IMG/VR virus record: IMGVR_UViG_3300028388_003023
Span: 22,105 to 44,638 of that record
DNA from: a virus
DNA: 22,534 nt
Direction: 5' to 3' (one strand)
Part shown: positions 6,072 through 10,902 of the stretch, piece after piece
Position numbering within the stretch: the first letter of the stretch is position 1
Layout: each line of letters starts with the position of its first letter
The notes under the pieces: generated by a model
The model's input: the letters and a program-made list of their open reading frames with translations, nothing else
Told to the model about the DNA's origin: nothing
The model's database searches: none
Position numbers and translations under genes: made by a program

Positions 6072-6617
6072 ATGGCAGACAAAGATTTAGGCGAGATTAC
6101 AGAAAACTTCGAAGAAGAAGTCGAGAATCTTAAAAACACGAAGATGAAACTCTTCGGCATTACAATGACACCTACAACCATAGGTGCTGCGTTTGCTTTA
6201 ATTACTTCTATACTTGGGGCTTTATATGGCGGATTTGAAACATATAAGGCTTTTCAGGAAATAGCAGAAAAGTTAGAAGTATTAGATCTTGAAGCAATAG
6301 AAGCTCGTAATGTAGCAATTGAACGCAAGTTAGACGATGCTATAGATTATACACGCGATATTAAAAATTCATTGAAAGATGATATTATCAGAATAGAACA
6401 AGTAACTGAACGTACTAGTACTCGAATGAAAATAGTTCAAGACGAAATAGATGTAAGAATGAGAACTTTATCTGATTTAAGTCGTGAATCTGAGAAAGAT
6501 GTAAGAGATACTATGCGTGAAGTAGAAGACCGTATTGATGATAAAATGGAAAAGTTAGATGAAGATCTAAGAGATACTCTCCAAAAAGCTTTAGACAATC
6601 CGCTTTCAGACGGTTGA
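6072..6617 (+). CDS. Inner-membrane protein with a long coiled coil, 181 aa
   Basis: ATG 6072 follows AGGAATAACAC. There is no cleavable signal peptide: an acidic N-terminus (about 1-30) precedes a hydrophobic span (TIGAAFALITSILGALYGGF, about 36-55). About 120 residues of heptad-like charged helix follow (LEAIEARNVAIERKLDDAID to the end). Topology is thus one membrane helix with a long coiled coil. If the coil is periplasmic it could span much of the periplasm, as an i-spanin does; if cytoplasmic it may scaffold the other proteins. The family is not recognised. Its TGA stop (6615-6617) lies inside the TTGACA of the tRNA promoter, showing how tightly the region is packed. Confidence 0.8.
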   Translation: MADKDLGEITENFEEEVENLKNTKMKLFGITMTPTTIGAAFALITSILGALYGGFETYKAFQEIAEKLEVLDLEAIEARNVAIERKLDDAIDYTRDIKNSLKDDIIRIEQVTERTSTRMKIVQDEIDVRMRTLSDLSRESEKDVRDTMREVEDRIDDKMEKLDEDLRDTLQKALDNPLSDG

Positions 6618-6642
6618 CAATTCAGGCTCATTGTATTATAAT
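6614..6642 (+). promoter_or_regulatory. Consensus sigma-70 promoter for the tRNA gene
   Basis: TTGACA (6614-6619) and TATAAT (6637-6642) are both perfect, with 17-base spacing. The tRNA 5' end is 15 bases past the -10 box. It lacks the GTAAATTGG leader of the protein-gene cassettes. Confidence 0.9.
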
Positions 6643-6657
6643 CCACTTCTTAATTAA

Positions 6658-6733
6658 GGGCCTGTAGCTCAGTGGTAAGAGCACTCGTCTTATAAGCGAG
6701 GAGTCGGTGGTTCAATCCCACCCAGGCCTACCA
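6658..6733 (+). tRNA. tRNA-Ile, anticodon UAU, CCA encoded
   Basis: All arms fold. Acceptor GGGCCTG pairs with CAGGCCT (first pair G-U), the D arm is GCTC/GAGC, and the anticodon stem CTCGT/GCGAG has loop CTTATAA. The variable loop is GAGTC, the T arm GGTGG-TTCAATC-CCACC, discriminator A, then CCA. The anticodon at positions 34-36 is TAT, which reads AUA. Bacteria normally decode AUA with a lysidine-modified CAU tRNA, so a UAU tRNA gives the phage an independent decoder. It has its own consensus promoter and sits directly after the ATA-rich exported-protein genes. Confidence 0.93.
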
Positions 6734-6741
6734 TATTCACT

Positions 6742-6769
6742 CCGGTTCTAAGGCAACCGGTTCCTTATT
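6742..6769 (+). terminator. Probable terminator after the tRNA
   Basis: CCGGTT (6742-6747) pairs with AACCGG (6755-6760) around a 7-base loop; TTCCTTATT follows. The T tract is interrupted, so efficiency is uncertain. The 3' flank merges into the 23-base repeat at 6765-6787. Confidence 0.55.
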
Positions 6770-6787
6770 CCAAAATGATATAAAAAA
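6765..6787 (+). repeat. Intergenic 23-base element, copy 1
   Basis: TTATTCCAAAATGATATAAAAAA with one mismatch to copy 2 (given here in two parts: TTATTCCAAAATGAT then ATAAAAAA). It lies between the tRNA terminator and promoter cassette 2. Confidence 0.75.
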
Positions 6788-6798
6788 CAATCCCTTTC

Positions 6799-6839
6799 AA
6801 ATCAATAACTTAGAGAGAATATGCATAAGTTATTGATTT
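6799..6839. repeat. 14-base perfect inverted repeat upstream of cassette 2
   Basis: AAATCAATAACTTA (6799-6812) is exactly complementary to TAAGTTATTGATTT (6826-6839), with a 13-base loop. One more T follows the right arm. It may be an AT-rich terminator, an operator or an RNA-stability hairpin for the promoter region of the acetyltransferase gene. Confidence 0.75.
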
Positions 6840-6856
6840 TTAAGGCATTAAAGTTG

Positions 6857-6900
6857 TGTACAAGCTGTTCAACCTGTGGTAGAATGGGCTTGTAAATTGG
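6857..6900 (+). promoter_or_regulatory. Promoter-leader cassette 2
   Basis: TGTACA (6857-6862), 17 bases, TAGAAT (6880-6885), six bases, GTAAATTGG (6892-6900). GGAG follows, seven bases before ATG 6916. The -35 departs from TTGACA in the same way as cassette 3. Confidence 0.75.
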
Positions 6901-6915
6901 TAATGGAGATGTGGT

Positions 6916-7434
6916 ATGGAACGTATTGACATGTCCAAGCGTATCGCCCTCAAGGCCACCCGGCCTGAAGGCAAGTACCTCGGCAAGCTCAAGGGCATGC
7001 GGGTCTACCTCGAGGGTGAGGTGGGTGACGAGGTGATATTCGTACAGGTCTACGAGAACCTTGAGCGTGGTGGTGGTAAATACCAGCTGATCGCTGACCT
7101 GAACCTCTATAACCTGGCCAAGGGTGCCTACCACGTAGATATGATGCGAGTTGACTATCGCTATCAGGGCCACGGGATAGCCCCTCTGATCTACCGTTTC
7201 GTACTGCGGAAGCTCGGTATCGTCCTTCAGGCTGGTACCTGCCAGTCGGCTGGTGGTCGGAAGCTATGGGCTCAGCTAGCTAAGACCAACGGGGTTATGG
7301 TCTACGCCCTCCACCGGCGTGGCACTGAGGCTCACGTATTCGACCTCGACGAGGACGACGATGAGCTCCACCACGAGTCTCTCAAAGTCTACGACGGTAC
7401 CCGATCCGTCTACACCTTCGCGGTGGCGGTATAA
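6916..7434 (+). CDS. GNAT-like acetyltransferase, 172 aa
   Basis: ATG 6916 has GGAG seven bases upstream. The middle carries a GNAT-like core: the strand YHVDMMRVDYRYQGHGIAP, whose YQGHGIA resembles the R/Q-x-x-G-x-G/A acetyl-CoA loop, then a helix (LIYRFVLRKLG) and QSAGGRKLWAQLAKTNGV, which matches the later GNAT strand-helix region. An acidic DLDEDDDELHHE stretch lies near the C-terminus. Small phage GNAT proteins can modify host proteins or disarm defence; the substrate is unknown. The gene is conspicuously GC-rich and favours CTC, GGC and TAC codons, unlike the AT-rich cluster just left of it, which suggests separate acquisition. It has its own promoter cassette and terminator and so forms a one-gene unit. 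Confidence 0.7.
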   Translation: MERIDMSKRIALKATRPEGKYLGKLKGMRVYLEGEVGDEVIFVQVYENLERGGGKYQLIADLNLYNLAKGAYHVDMMRVDYRYQGHGIAPLIYRFVLRKLGIVLQAGTCQSAGGRKLWAQLAKTNGVMVYALHRRGTEAHVFDLDEDDDELHHESLKVYDGTRSVYTFAVAV

Positions 7435-7450
7435 AAACCGCCATCTTTAT
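7424..7450 (+). terminator. Terminator overlapping the end of the acetyltransferase gene
   Basis: TGGCGGT (7424-7430) pairs with ACCGCCA (7437-7443), followed by TCTTTATT. The TAA stop (7432-7434) lies in the 6-base loop, as at 248-273. Confidence 0.8.
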
Positions 7451-7469
7451 TCCAAAATGATCTAAAAAA
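7447..7469 (+). repeat. Intergenic 23-base element, copy 2
   Basis: TTATTCCAAAATGAT then CTAAAAAA. It follows the acetyltransferase terminator directly and ends 14 bases before cassette 3. Confidence 0.75.
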
Positions 7470-7483
7470 TTGCAAAAAAACGG

Positions 7484-7527
7484 TGTACAAATTCACTTTC
7501 ATTTGATAGAATGGCACAGTAAATCGG
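7484..7527 (+). promoter_or_regulatory. Promoter-leader cassette 3
   Basis: TGTACA (7484-7489), 17 bases, TAGAAT (7507-7512), six bases, GTAAATCGG (7519-7527). The following GGAAAAACTGAAAGGAAA is shared exactly with cassette 4. Confidence 0.8.
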
Positions 7528-7549
7528 AAAAACTGAAAGGAAAATGAAT

Positions 7550-7813
7550 ATGCTGAACAAAACCACCCGCCACGCTATCCGTACTGCTAACACGGCTATC
7601 CTCAACGAGATCATCGCAGAGGTGAAGCTTCGTCAGCGCAGTCTTCAGTATGAAATTGGTCGCTCCTTTCGAGTTGGAGATGCCGTATACTTCGACAGCA
7701 AACGTGGCATGCGAGTCACTGGTACCATCGAGAAGATCAATCGCAAGACTATTAAGGTAGCTACGCCCACTGGCCTCTGGAGTGTCTCTCCGAGCCTCCT
7801 GAAGGCAGCTTAA
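7550..7813 (+). CDS. Small SH3/KOW-like protein, 87 aa
   Basis: Two ATGs compete, 7544 and 7550. Aligning this leader with cassettes 1 and 4 puts AAAGG nine bases before ATG 7550 in all three, and the base triplet at 7544 aligns with a TTG in cassette 4, so 7550 is preferred. The N-terminal half is a basic helix (TRHAIRTANTAILNEIIAEVKLRQRSL). The C-terminal half has the rhythm of a small beta barrel: FRVGDAVYFDSKRGMRVTGTIEKINRKTIKVATPTG, like SH3/KOW-type 'VGD-V-F... G-I-KINRKTI-V' domains that bind RNA or protein. I infer a nucleic-acid- or ribosome/polymerase-associated early protein; the family name is uncertain. Confidence 0.75.
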   Translation: MLNKTTRHAIRTANTAILNEIIAEVKLRQRSLQYEIGRSFRVGDAVYFDSKRGMRVTGTIEKINRKTIKVATPTGLWSVSPSLLKAA

Positions 7814-7817
7814 ACGG

Positions 7818-7839
7818 AATAAAGGATTCAATCTTTATT
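7818..7839 (+). terminator. Weak hairpin after the SH3-like gene
   Basis: AATAAAG (7818-7824) pairs with CTTTATT (7833-7839) around an 8-base loop. It is all A/T-rich and overlaps the 23-base element, so it is a poor terminator at best. Confidence 0.35.
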
Positions 7840-7857
7840 TCAAAATGATCTAAAAAA
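7835..7857 (+). repeat. Intergenic 23-base element, copy 3
   Basis: TTATTTCAAAATGAT then CTAAAAAA, one mismatch from copy 2. It ends three bases before the TTGACA of cassette 4. Confidence 0.75.
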
Positions 7858-7860
7858 CTG

Positions 7861-7904
7861 TTGACATTTGATTTGATGTGGTATAGAATGGCTACAACAA
7901 ATGG
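7861..7904 (+). promoter_or_regulatory. Promoter-leader cassette 4
   Basis: TTGACA (7861-7866), 17 bases, TAGAAT (7884-7889), six bases, AACAAATGG (7896-7904). This copy has the most diverged leader block, but the GGAAAAACTGAAAGGAAA that follows is identical to cassette 3. Confidence 0.85.
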
Positions 7905-7926
7905 AAAAACTGAAAGGAAATTGATT

Positions 7927-8145
7927 ATGAACTTCACCTCTAAGCAAAAGAACCTGATGGTCACCCTCGGATTCGTCTCTGACCGAGAGATGTCCATCTG
8001 CTACTCAGGCTTCTGCGAAGCGGACTGCGAGATGCGGGCCAACGGAATTCCTGGCTACGGCAGCTTCACTCAGTATCTCGAGGGTATGGTTCGCCGAGCA
8101 ACCCTCTTCGCTAAGTACAAGAACCAACAAGCTCTGGAGGCTTAA
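7927..8145 (+). CDS. Hypothetical protein, 72 aa
   Basis: ATG 7927 is chosen because AAAGG lies nine bases upstream as in cassettes 1 and 3, and because the longer frame from 7861 would translate through the promoter. The protein begins MNFTSKQKNLMVTLGFVSD and contains two cysteines within SICYSGFCEADCEM (three in all), then GIPGYGSFTQYLEGMV and a basic C-terminal helix. The cysteine cluster may bind metal but lacks a clear zinc-finger pattern. No family is recognised. The next gene starts two bases after its stop, so the two share the transcript. Confidence 0.75.
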   Translation: MNFTSKQKNLMVTLGFVSDREMSICYSGFCEADCEMRANGIPGYGSFTQYLEGMVRRATLFAKYKNQQALEA

Positions 8146-8147
8146 TT

Positions 8148-8480
8148 ATGACTATCAAACTCGACATGCTCACCGCTACTCTCGTCGCTGCTCGTAACGA
8201 GGCGGGCAAAGTAACCTACCAACACATCCGCGAGTACGGTGAGAATCCTATGGGTTGTGGATTCGCTTGGGTTAAAGTGAAAGGTGTTCGTGGTAAAGTT
8301 TTAAACATTTTAAAAGAGTTCGGTTTCAAGAAAGGCTATGATGGTCCTGGATTTAGTCTTTGGAATCCTTCTCAAAGCTTCACTCAAGATATGGATGCTA
8401 AGTACGCTGGTGCTGAGGTCTACGCTAAAATGCTCCGCGAAATCGGTCTTGATGCTGAAGCTCAATGTCGACTGGATTAA
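8148..8480 (+). CDS. Conserved-looking phage protein, 110 aa
   Basis: ATG 8148 lies two bases after the previous stop, with GGAGG about 11 bases upstream inside that gene. The protein has an N-terminal helix (LDMLTATLVAARNEAG), then GCGFAWVKVKGVRGKVLNILKEFGFKKGYDGPGFSLWNP, a compact alpha/beta unit with conserved-looking glycines and aromatic residues, and a helical C-terminus. I recall similar 'CGFAWV' proteins in diverse phages as hypotheticals of unknown role. The first half uses C-rich codons and the second half is plainly more AT-rich, a composition change inside one short gene. Confidence 0.75.
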   Translation: MTIKLDMLTATLVAARNEAGKVTYQHIREYGENPMGCGFAWVKVKGVRGKVLNILKEFGFKKGYDGPGFSLWNPSQSFTQDMDAKYAGAEVYAKMLREIGLDAEAQCRLD

Positions 8481-8490
8481 AAAAAAACAG

Positions 8491-8534
8491 TTGACATTTA
8501 CTTTGAACTAGTATATAATTGCCGTGTAAATTGG
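8491..8534 (+). promoter_or_regulatory. Promoter-leader cassette 5
   Basis: TTGACA (8491-8496), 17 bases, TATAAT (8514-8519), six bases, GTAAATTGG (8526-8534). Both boxes are perfect consensus. No purine-rich ribosome-binding site follows before ATG 8546, unlike cassettes 1, 3 and 4. Confidence 0.9.
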
Positions 8535-8545
8535 AAAAATTGCTT

Positions 8546-8968
8546 ATGAAACTCGTCATCAATACTCAATACCGCGAAAACTATGGCGCTCACGACTGGG
8601 ATGGCGTGGGTGAATGTCCGCAATACTGGAAGTTCAAAGGTGGCGATACCTATGTCCTTGACATTAGCCTTGAGCAGGCAATGTCTGAGGCGTTCTACGA
8701 CACGGTTTTCGAGTGCATTGAGCACCGCTCGGACTACTGCGAGGAGTACGTCCTCGGTAGTGACCTCATCGACGAGATCGACTACGACGAGTCGAAGGTA
8801 GTGGAAGAATGGGACACGGTTATCCGCGCTCGGTTTGTTGATGGTGCTCTTGAATGCGAGCGAGACGTCAAGCGGTTCGAAGGAGAGGTAATTGGTCGCC
8901 GTAGCTGGATCCAAGATTCTAACGGTATGCGAGAATCAAATCTTATTGAGTTTGGCAAGGCAGCATAA
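8546..8968 (+). CDS. Conserved-looking acidic phage protein, 140 aa
   Basis: ATG 8546 (MKLVINTQYRENYG) is preferred to the longer frame from 8519, which would begin inside the -10 box of cassette 5. The leader is short and shows no Shine-Dalgarno; GGAAAAATTGCTTATG is all that precedes it. The N-terminus MKLVINTQYRENYGAHDWDG followed by a YWKFKGGDTYVL block is, as I recall, recurrent in phage hypotheticals. The middle is acidic (SDLIDEIDYDESKVVEEWD). There is no signal peptide or membrane segment. The function is unknown; the pI and position suggest an early protein, possibly a nucleic-acid mimic, but that is speculation. Confidence 0.75.
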   Translation: MKLVINTQYRENYGAHDWDGVGECPQYWKFKGGDTYVLDISLEQAMSEAFYDTVFECIEHRSDYCEEYVLGSDLIDEIDYDESKVVEEWDTVIRARFVDGALECERDVKRFEGEVIGRRSWIQDSNGMRESNLIEFGKAA

Positions 8969-8970
8969 TT

Positions 8971-9165
8971 ATGACTGTACTAGCGCATGAACTGGTTGAC
9001 ATCGACACTATTGACAAGGCTCTTGAAAAGCGATTTTCGGAGCCTAGTGGTTGTTATAGTAAAAAACATTGTTATTGTGATGTGACCATTCTGAATCATC
9101 GTCGTGAAACATACCGAATGAAAGATAAAGACTATATGGCCCTACCATTCGAATTAAATTGGTAA
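8971..9165 (+). CDS. Hypothetical protein, 64 aa
   Basis: It starts two bases after the previous stop. The sequence has a helical N-terminus (IDTIDKALEKRF) and a cysteine-rich centre, CYSKKHCYCDV (C-x5-C-x-C with an adjacent histidine), which could bind a metal. A short strand pair ends in ALPFELNW. No family is recognised. The gene is flanked closely on both sides (2 and 4 bases), consistent with one operon from cassette 5. Confidence 0.65.
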   Translation: MTVLAHELVDIDTIDKALEKRFSEPSGCYSKKHCYCDVTILNHRRETYRMKDKDYMALPFELNW

Positions 9166-9169
9166 CAAC

Positions 9170-9769
9170 ATGAATATTTTTATACTTGACAATAATCCTA
9201 AAGTAGCGGCAACTATGCTGTGTGACAAACACGTCCCAAAAATGATTGTCGAGTCTGCTCAAATGCTATCCACTGTACATCGAATGCTTGACGGGATTCC
9301 TGAAAAACGACCTAGTAAGTCTGGTAAGACGATGCAAACATACTACTCGTTCGGGGACGAGCGTGACGAACTATACTACCTTGCTGTGCATAAGTTTCAT
9401 CCCTGCACGACATGGACAAAAGAAAGTAAAACAAATTATGAGTGGCATTATGACCACTTTAAAGCGATGGCTGAAGAATACGAATATCGCCGCGGCAAAG
9501 TACACGCGACATATCAAAAGCTTGGTGAACTACTCGCTAAGCCTCCTAAGAATATACCGGATATTGGACTTACTGAGTTTGCTCAAGCGATGAGTCACTA
9601 TCCGGAATGCAAAGTTCCAGGTGATGCTGTAACAGCTTACCGGAAATACTACCACGCAGCAAAGCCGTTTGCTAAGTGGGAGTGGAAACGTCCCGCGCCC
9701 GCGTGGTGGCGTGGGTACGAGGGATACAACGGTACTCATCCGGACTGGTTTGTACCGAAATACGCTTAG
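9170..9769 (+). CDS. Conserved phage protein of the 'MNIF-LD...CDKH' type, 199 aa
   Basis: ATG 9170 begins MNIFILDNNPKVAATMLCDKHVPKMIVESAQMLSTVHR. I recognise this N-terminal pattern (M-N-I-F-x-L-D, C-D-K-H, K-M-I-x-E-x-A-Q-x-L-S) from many T4-like and other phages, where it is left as hypothetical or loosely tied to DNA-repair glycosylases. The invariant-looking D, C-D-K-H and H37 resemble an active site. Later blocks are HPCTTWTKESKTNYEWHYDHF and a proline/tryptophan-rich end (KWEWKRPAPAWWRGYEGY). It is soluble. No ribosome-binding site is obvious. I leave the function open: a nucleotide- or DNA-acting enzyme is an inference from the residue pattern only. Confidence 0.8.
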   Translation: MNIFILDNNPKVAATMLCDKHVPKMIVESAQMLSTVHRMLDGIPEKRPSKSGKTMQTYYSFGDERDELYYLAVHKFHPCTTWTKESKTNYEWHYDHFKAMAEEYEYRRGKVHATYQKLGELLAKPPKNIPDIGLTEFAQAMSHYPECKVPGDAVTAYRKYYHAAKPFAKWEWKRPAPAWWRGYEGYNGTHPDWFVPKYA

Positions 9770-9801
9770 CAATATATAGTATATACACTTAGGAGATTAA
9801 T

Positions 9802-10053
9802 ATGTCTACCATCGCTAAACAACTGCTGTCTGATGCGAGACGAGGAATCATTGACAAGGATGCTTTGCTTGAAGCATGTGTTATGAAACTCGAGAGTATT
9901 TCCCAAGAAGATCTTTACAGGCTCGCCCTAGATGAAGGCTTCGTCGGAATGCAACAAGACACTACCGATGAAGTTCTTGAAGAACCAGAAATAAAAAACC
10001 TCGACGCTACTCAACGCATCATTGAAAAAGTATTAAGTCGACACGGAGAATAA
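9802..10053 (+). CDS. Small acidic hypothetical protein, 83 aa
   Basis: ATG 9802 has TAGGAG eight bases upstream. The protein is helical, with an N-terminal half (IAKQLLSDARRGIIDKDALLEACVMKL) and EDLYRLALDEGFVG that look like a pair of helix-turn-helix-sized segments. An acidic linker and a final helix (ATQRIIEKVLSRH) follow. I do not recognise it. It has no cassette promoter; the 32-base gap to its left holds ATATATAGTATATAC but no convincing -35. Confidence 0.7.
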   Translation: MSTIAKQLLSDARRGIIDKDALLEACVMKLESISQEDLYRLALDEGFVGMQQDTTDEVLEEPEIKNLDATQRIIEKVLSRHGE

Positions 10054-10055
10054 TA

Positions 10056-10235
10056 ATGGCTGATTGGATGTATTGGATCACTGCTATCGTGTTTACCGGA
10101 CTGGGCTTTTCGTGGGGTATCAACTTTAGAAAAGAAGTGATCATAGCATTAACTATTGATACTCTAATAAAAGACGGTTACATTAAGACTCGAGGCAAAG
10201 GTAACCATCAAGAACTTTTGAAGTTCGACGAATGA
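10056..10235 (+). CDS. Small single-span membrane protein, 59 aa
   Basis: ATG 10056 lies two bases after the preceding stop, and the TGA overlaps the next ATG as ATGA (10232-10235). Residues about 3-23 are hydrophobic and tryptophan-rich (DWMYWITAIVFTGLGFSWGI), giving one membrane helix. A basic, helical cytoplasmic-type tail (RKEVIIALTIDTLIKDGYIK) ends in KFDE. The family is unknown. Gene overlap on the right and tight packing on the left support it as real despite its size. Confidence 0.65.
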   Translation: MADWMYWITAIVFTGLGFSWGINFRKEVIIALTIDTLIKDGYIKTRGKGNHQELLKFDE

Positions 10236-10438
10236 TTACTGACTTTACTTTATTTCACGTAACGTATGTGCACCCTCAAACGTGTGACTTAATTTACATG
10301 GGTTTGATGCGTAGACGAGAAGCAGATAAATTTGTAATGGATGCAGAGCTACAGGGCGTAGCTACTTGCGTAGAACTGGCAAAAGAATATGGAAACTCTG
10401 ATCATAGTGGGCGAGGCGCCCGGCAACACCACTCCTGA
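10232..10438 (+). CDS. Hypothetical protein, 68 aa
   Basis: The start overlaps the previous stop (ATGA). The first 50 residues look folded: FTLFHVTYVHPQTCDLIYMGLMRRREADKFVMDAELQG. The last 18 (after KEYG) are read through the start of the next gene and are low-complexity (SDHSGRGARQHHS), so its C-terminus is constrained by the overlap. No family is recognised. The overlap with the next gene is 50 bases in a different frame. Confidence 0.6.
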   Translation: MITDFTLFHVTYVHPQTCDLIYMGLMRRREADKFVMDAELQGVATCVELAKEYGNSDHSGRGARQHHS

Positions 10439-10694
10439 GAAATCACCTACCAAGAACCGAGTTATTAAGTGGGTAGGTAGACCCTTTGACTGGACGAATC
10501 GATCCTACGATGATATCGATCTTGTGCGCAAATACGATAAGGTGATCGCACTAGGAAACGTAGCGTCTATATGGTTAACTCGGAATCAGGTCTCTCATCT
10601 CAAGATTCCTCATCCAAGCCCTCGAAATCGTATGTGGAATAACCCACAGACTGAAATAGATACCTTACGACGCATTCAAGAGTACCTCCTGTGA
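10389..10694 (+). CDS. Very short uracil-DNA-glycosylase-superfamily-like protein, 101 aa
   Basis: Three motifs of family 4/5-type uracil-DNA glycosylases appear in the right order: LIIVGEAPG (4-12), VIALGNVAS (52-60) and IPHPSPRNR (73-81), the last holding the H-P-S of the active-site loop. Active family members have about 190-230 residues; here the segments between motifs are deleted, leaving about half that. Whether it still excises uracil, only binds uracil-DNA or acts otherwise is open. It overlaps its left neighbour by 50 bases, and its TGA overlaps the GTG start of the next gene (GTGA). A role in repair or in handling modified bases is inferred. Confidence 0.65.
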   Translation: METLIIVGEAPGNTTPEKSPTKNRVIKWVGRPFDWTNRSYDDIDLVRKYDKVIALGNVASIWLTRNQVSHLKIPHPSPRNRMWNNPQTEIDTLRRIQEYLL

Positions 10695-10867
10695 TTGTCT
10701 GTGTCTGCAAAGCCCTTACCGAACGTACAATTCGTGAGATGTTAGAATATACAGATCTCGACTCGATCAAGAAAACCACCGGCGCTGGTACTCAGTGTGA
10801 AAGTTGTGTAGAAATGTTAGACGAAATTGATGCAGATAAAAAAAGGGAGGACCGAAGTCCTCCCTAA
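10691..10867 (+). CDS. Bfd-like [2Fe-2S] protein, 58 aa
   Basis: GTG 10691 overlaps the preceding TGA (GTGA), and CTCCT stands upstream without a clear Shine-Dalgarno, suggesting coupled translation. The sequence begins MIVCVCKALTERTIREML and later reads GAGTQCESCVEML: C4-x-C6 ... C36-x-x-C39. That cysteine spacing with 'VCVCxAxTxxxI' and 'GxGTxCxxC' is the signature of the bacterioferritin-associated ferredoxin (BFD-like [2Fe-2S]) domain. Bacterial Bfd helps release iron from bacterioferritin; the domain also occurs in other iron and redox proteins. At 58 aa it is about the minimum size. The last residues (REDRSPP) are coded by the stem of the late terminator. A phage role in iron or redox control is inferred. 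Confidence 0.8.
   Translation: MIVCVCKALTERTIREMLEYTDLDSIKKTTGAGTQCESCVEMLDEIDADKKREDRSPP
10838..10865 (-). terminator. Strong intrinsic terminator for the late (minus) transcript
   Basis: Reading the minus strand, AGGGAGGAC and GTCCTCCCT form a perfect 9-bp stem closed by the ultra-stable UUCG tetraloop and followed by seven U (10844-10838). It ends the gp23 transcript 38 bases after its stop and overlaps the 3' coding end of the Bfd-like gene on the plus strand. Confidence 0.92.
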
Positions 10868-10873
10868 AAAGTT

Positions 10874-10896
10874 GGCGATTATGATCGCTCTTTTTA
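10874..10896 (+). terminator. Probable terminator for the early (plus) transcript
   Basis: GCGAT (10875-10879) pairs with ATCGC (10884-10888) around TATG, then TCTTTTTATT. It lies between the Bfd-like gene and the gp23 stop, so the two strands end back to back. Confidence 0.6.
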
Positions 10897-10902
10897 TTAA
10901 CC

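Noticed and set aside
9170-9769. Naming the 199-aa protein a pyrimidine-dimer glycosylase
   Set aside because: It lacks the T4 endonuclease V N-terminus (M-T-R-I-N) and the shared memory of the name comes from loose annotations, so the function is left open.
9770-9801. Promoter before the gene at 9802
   Set aside because: ATATATAGTATATAC is AT-rich but has no -35 box at the right spacing.
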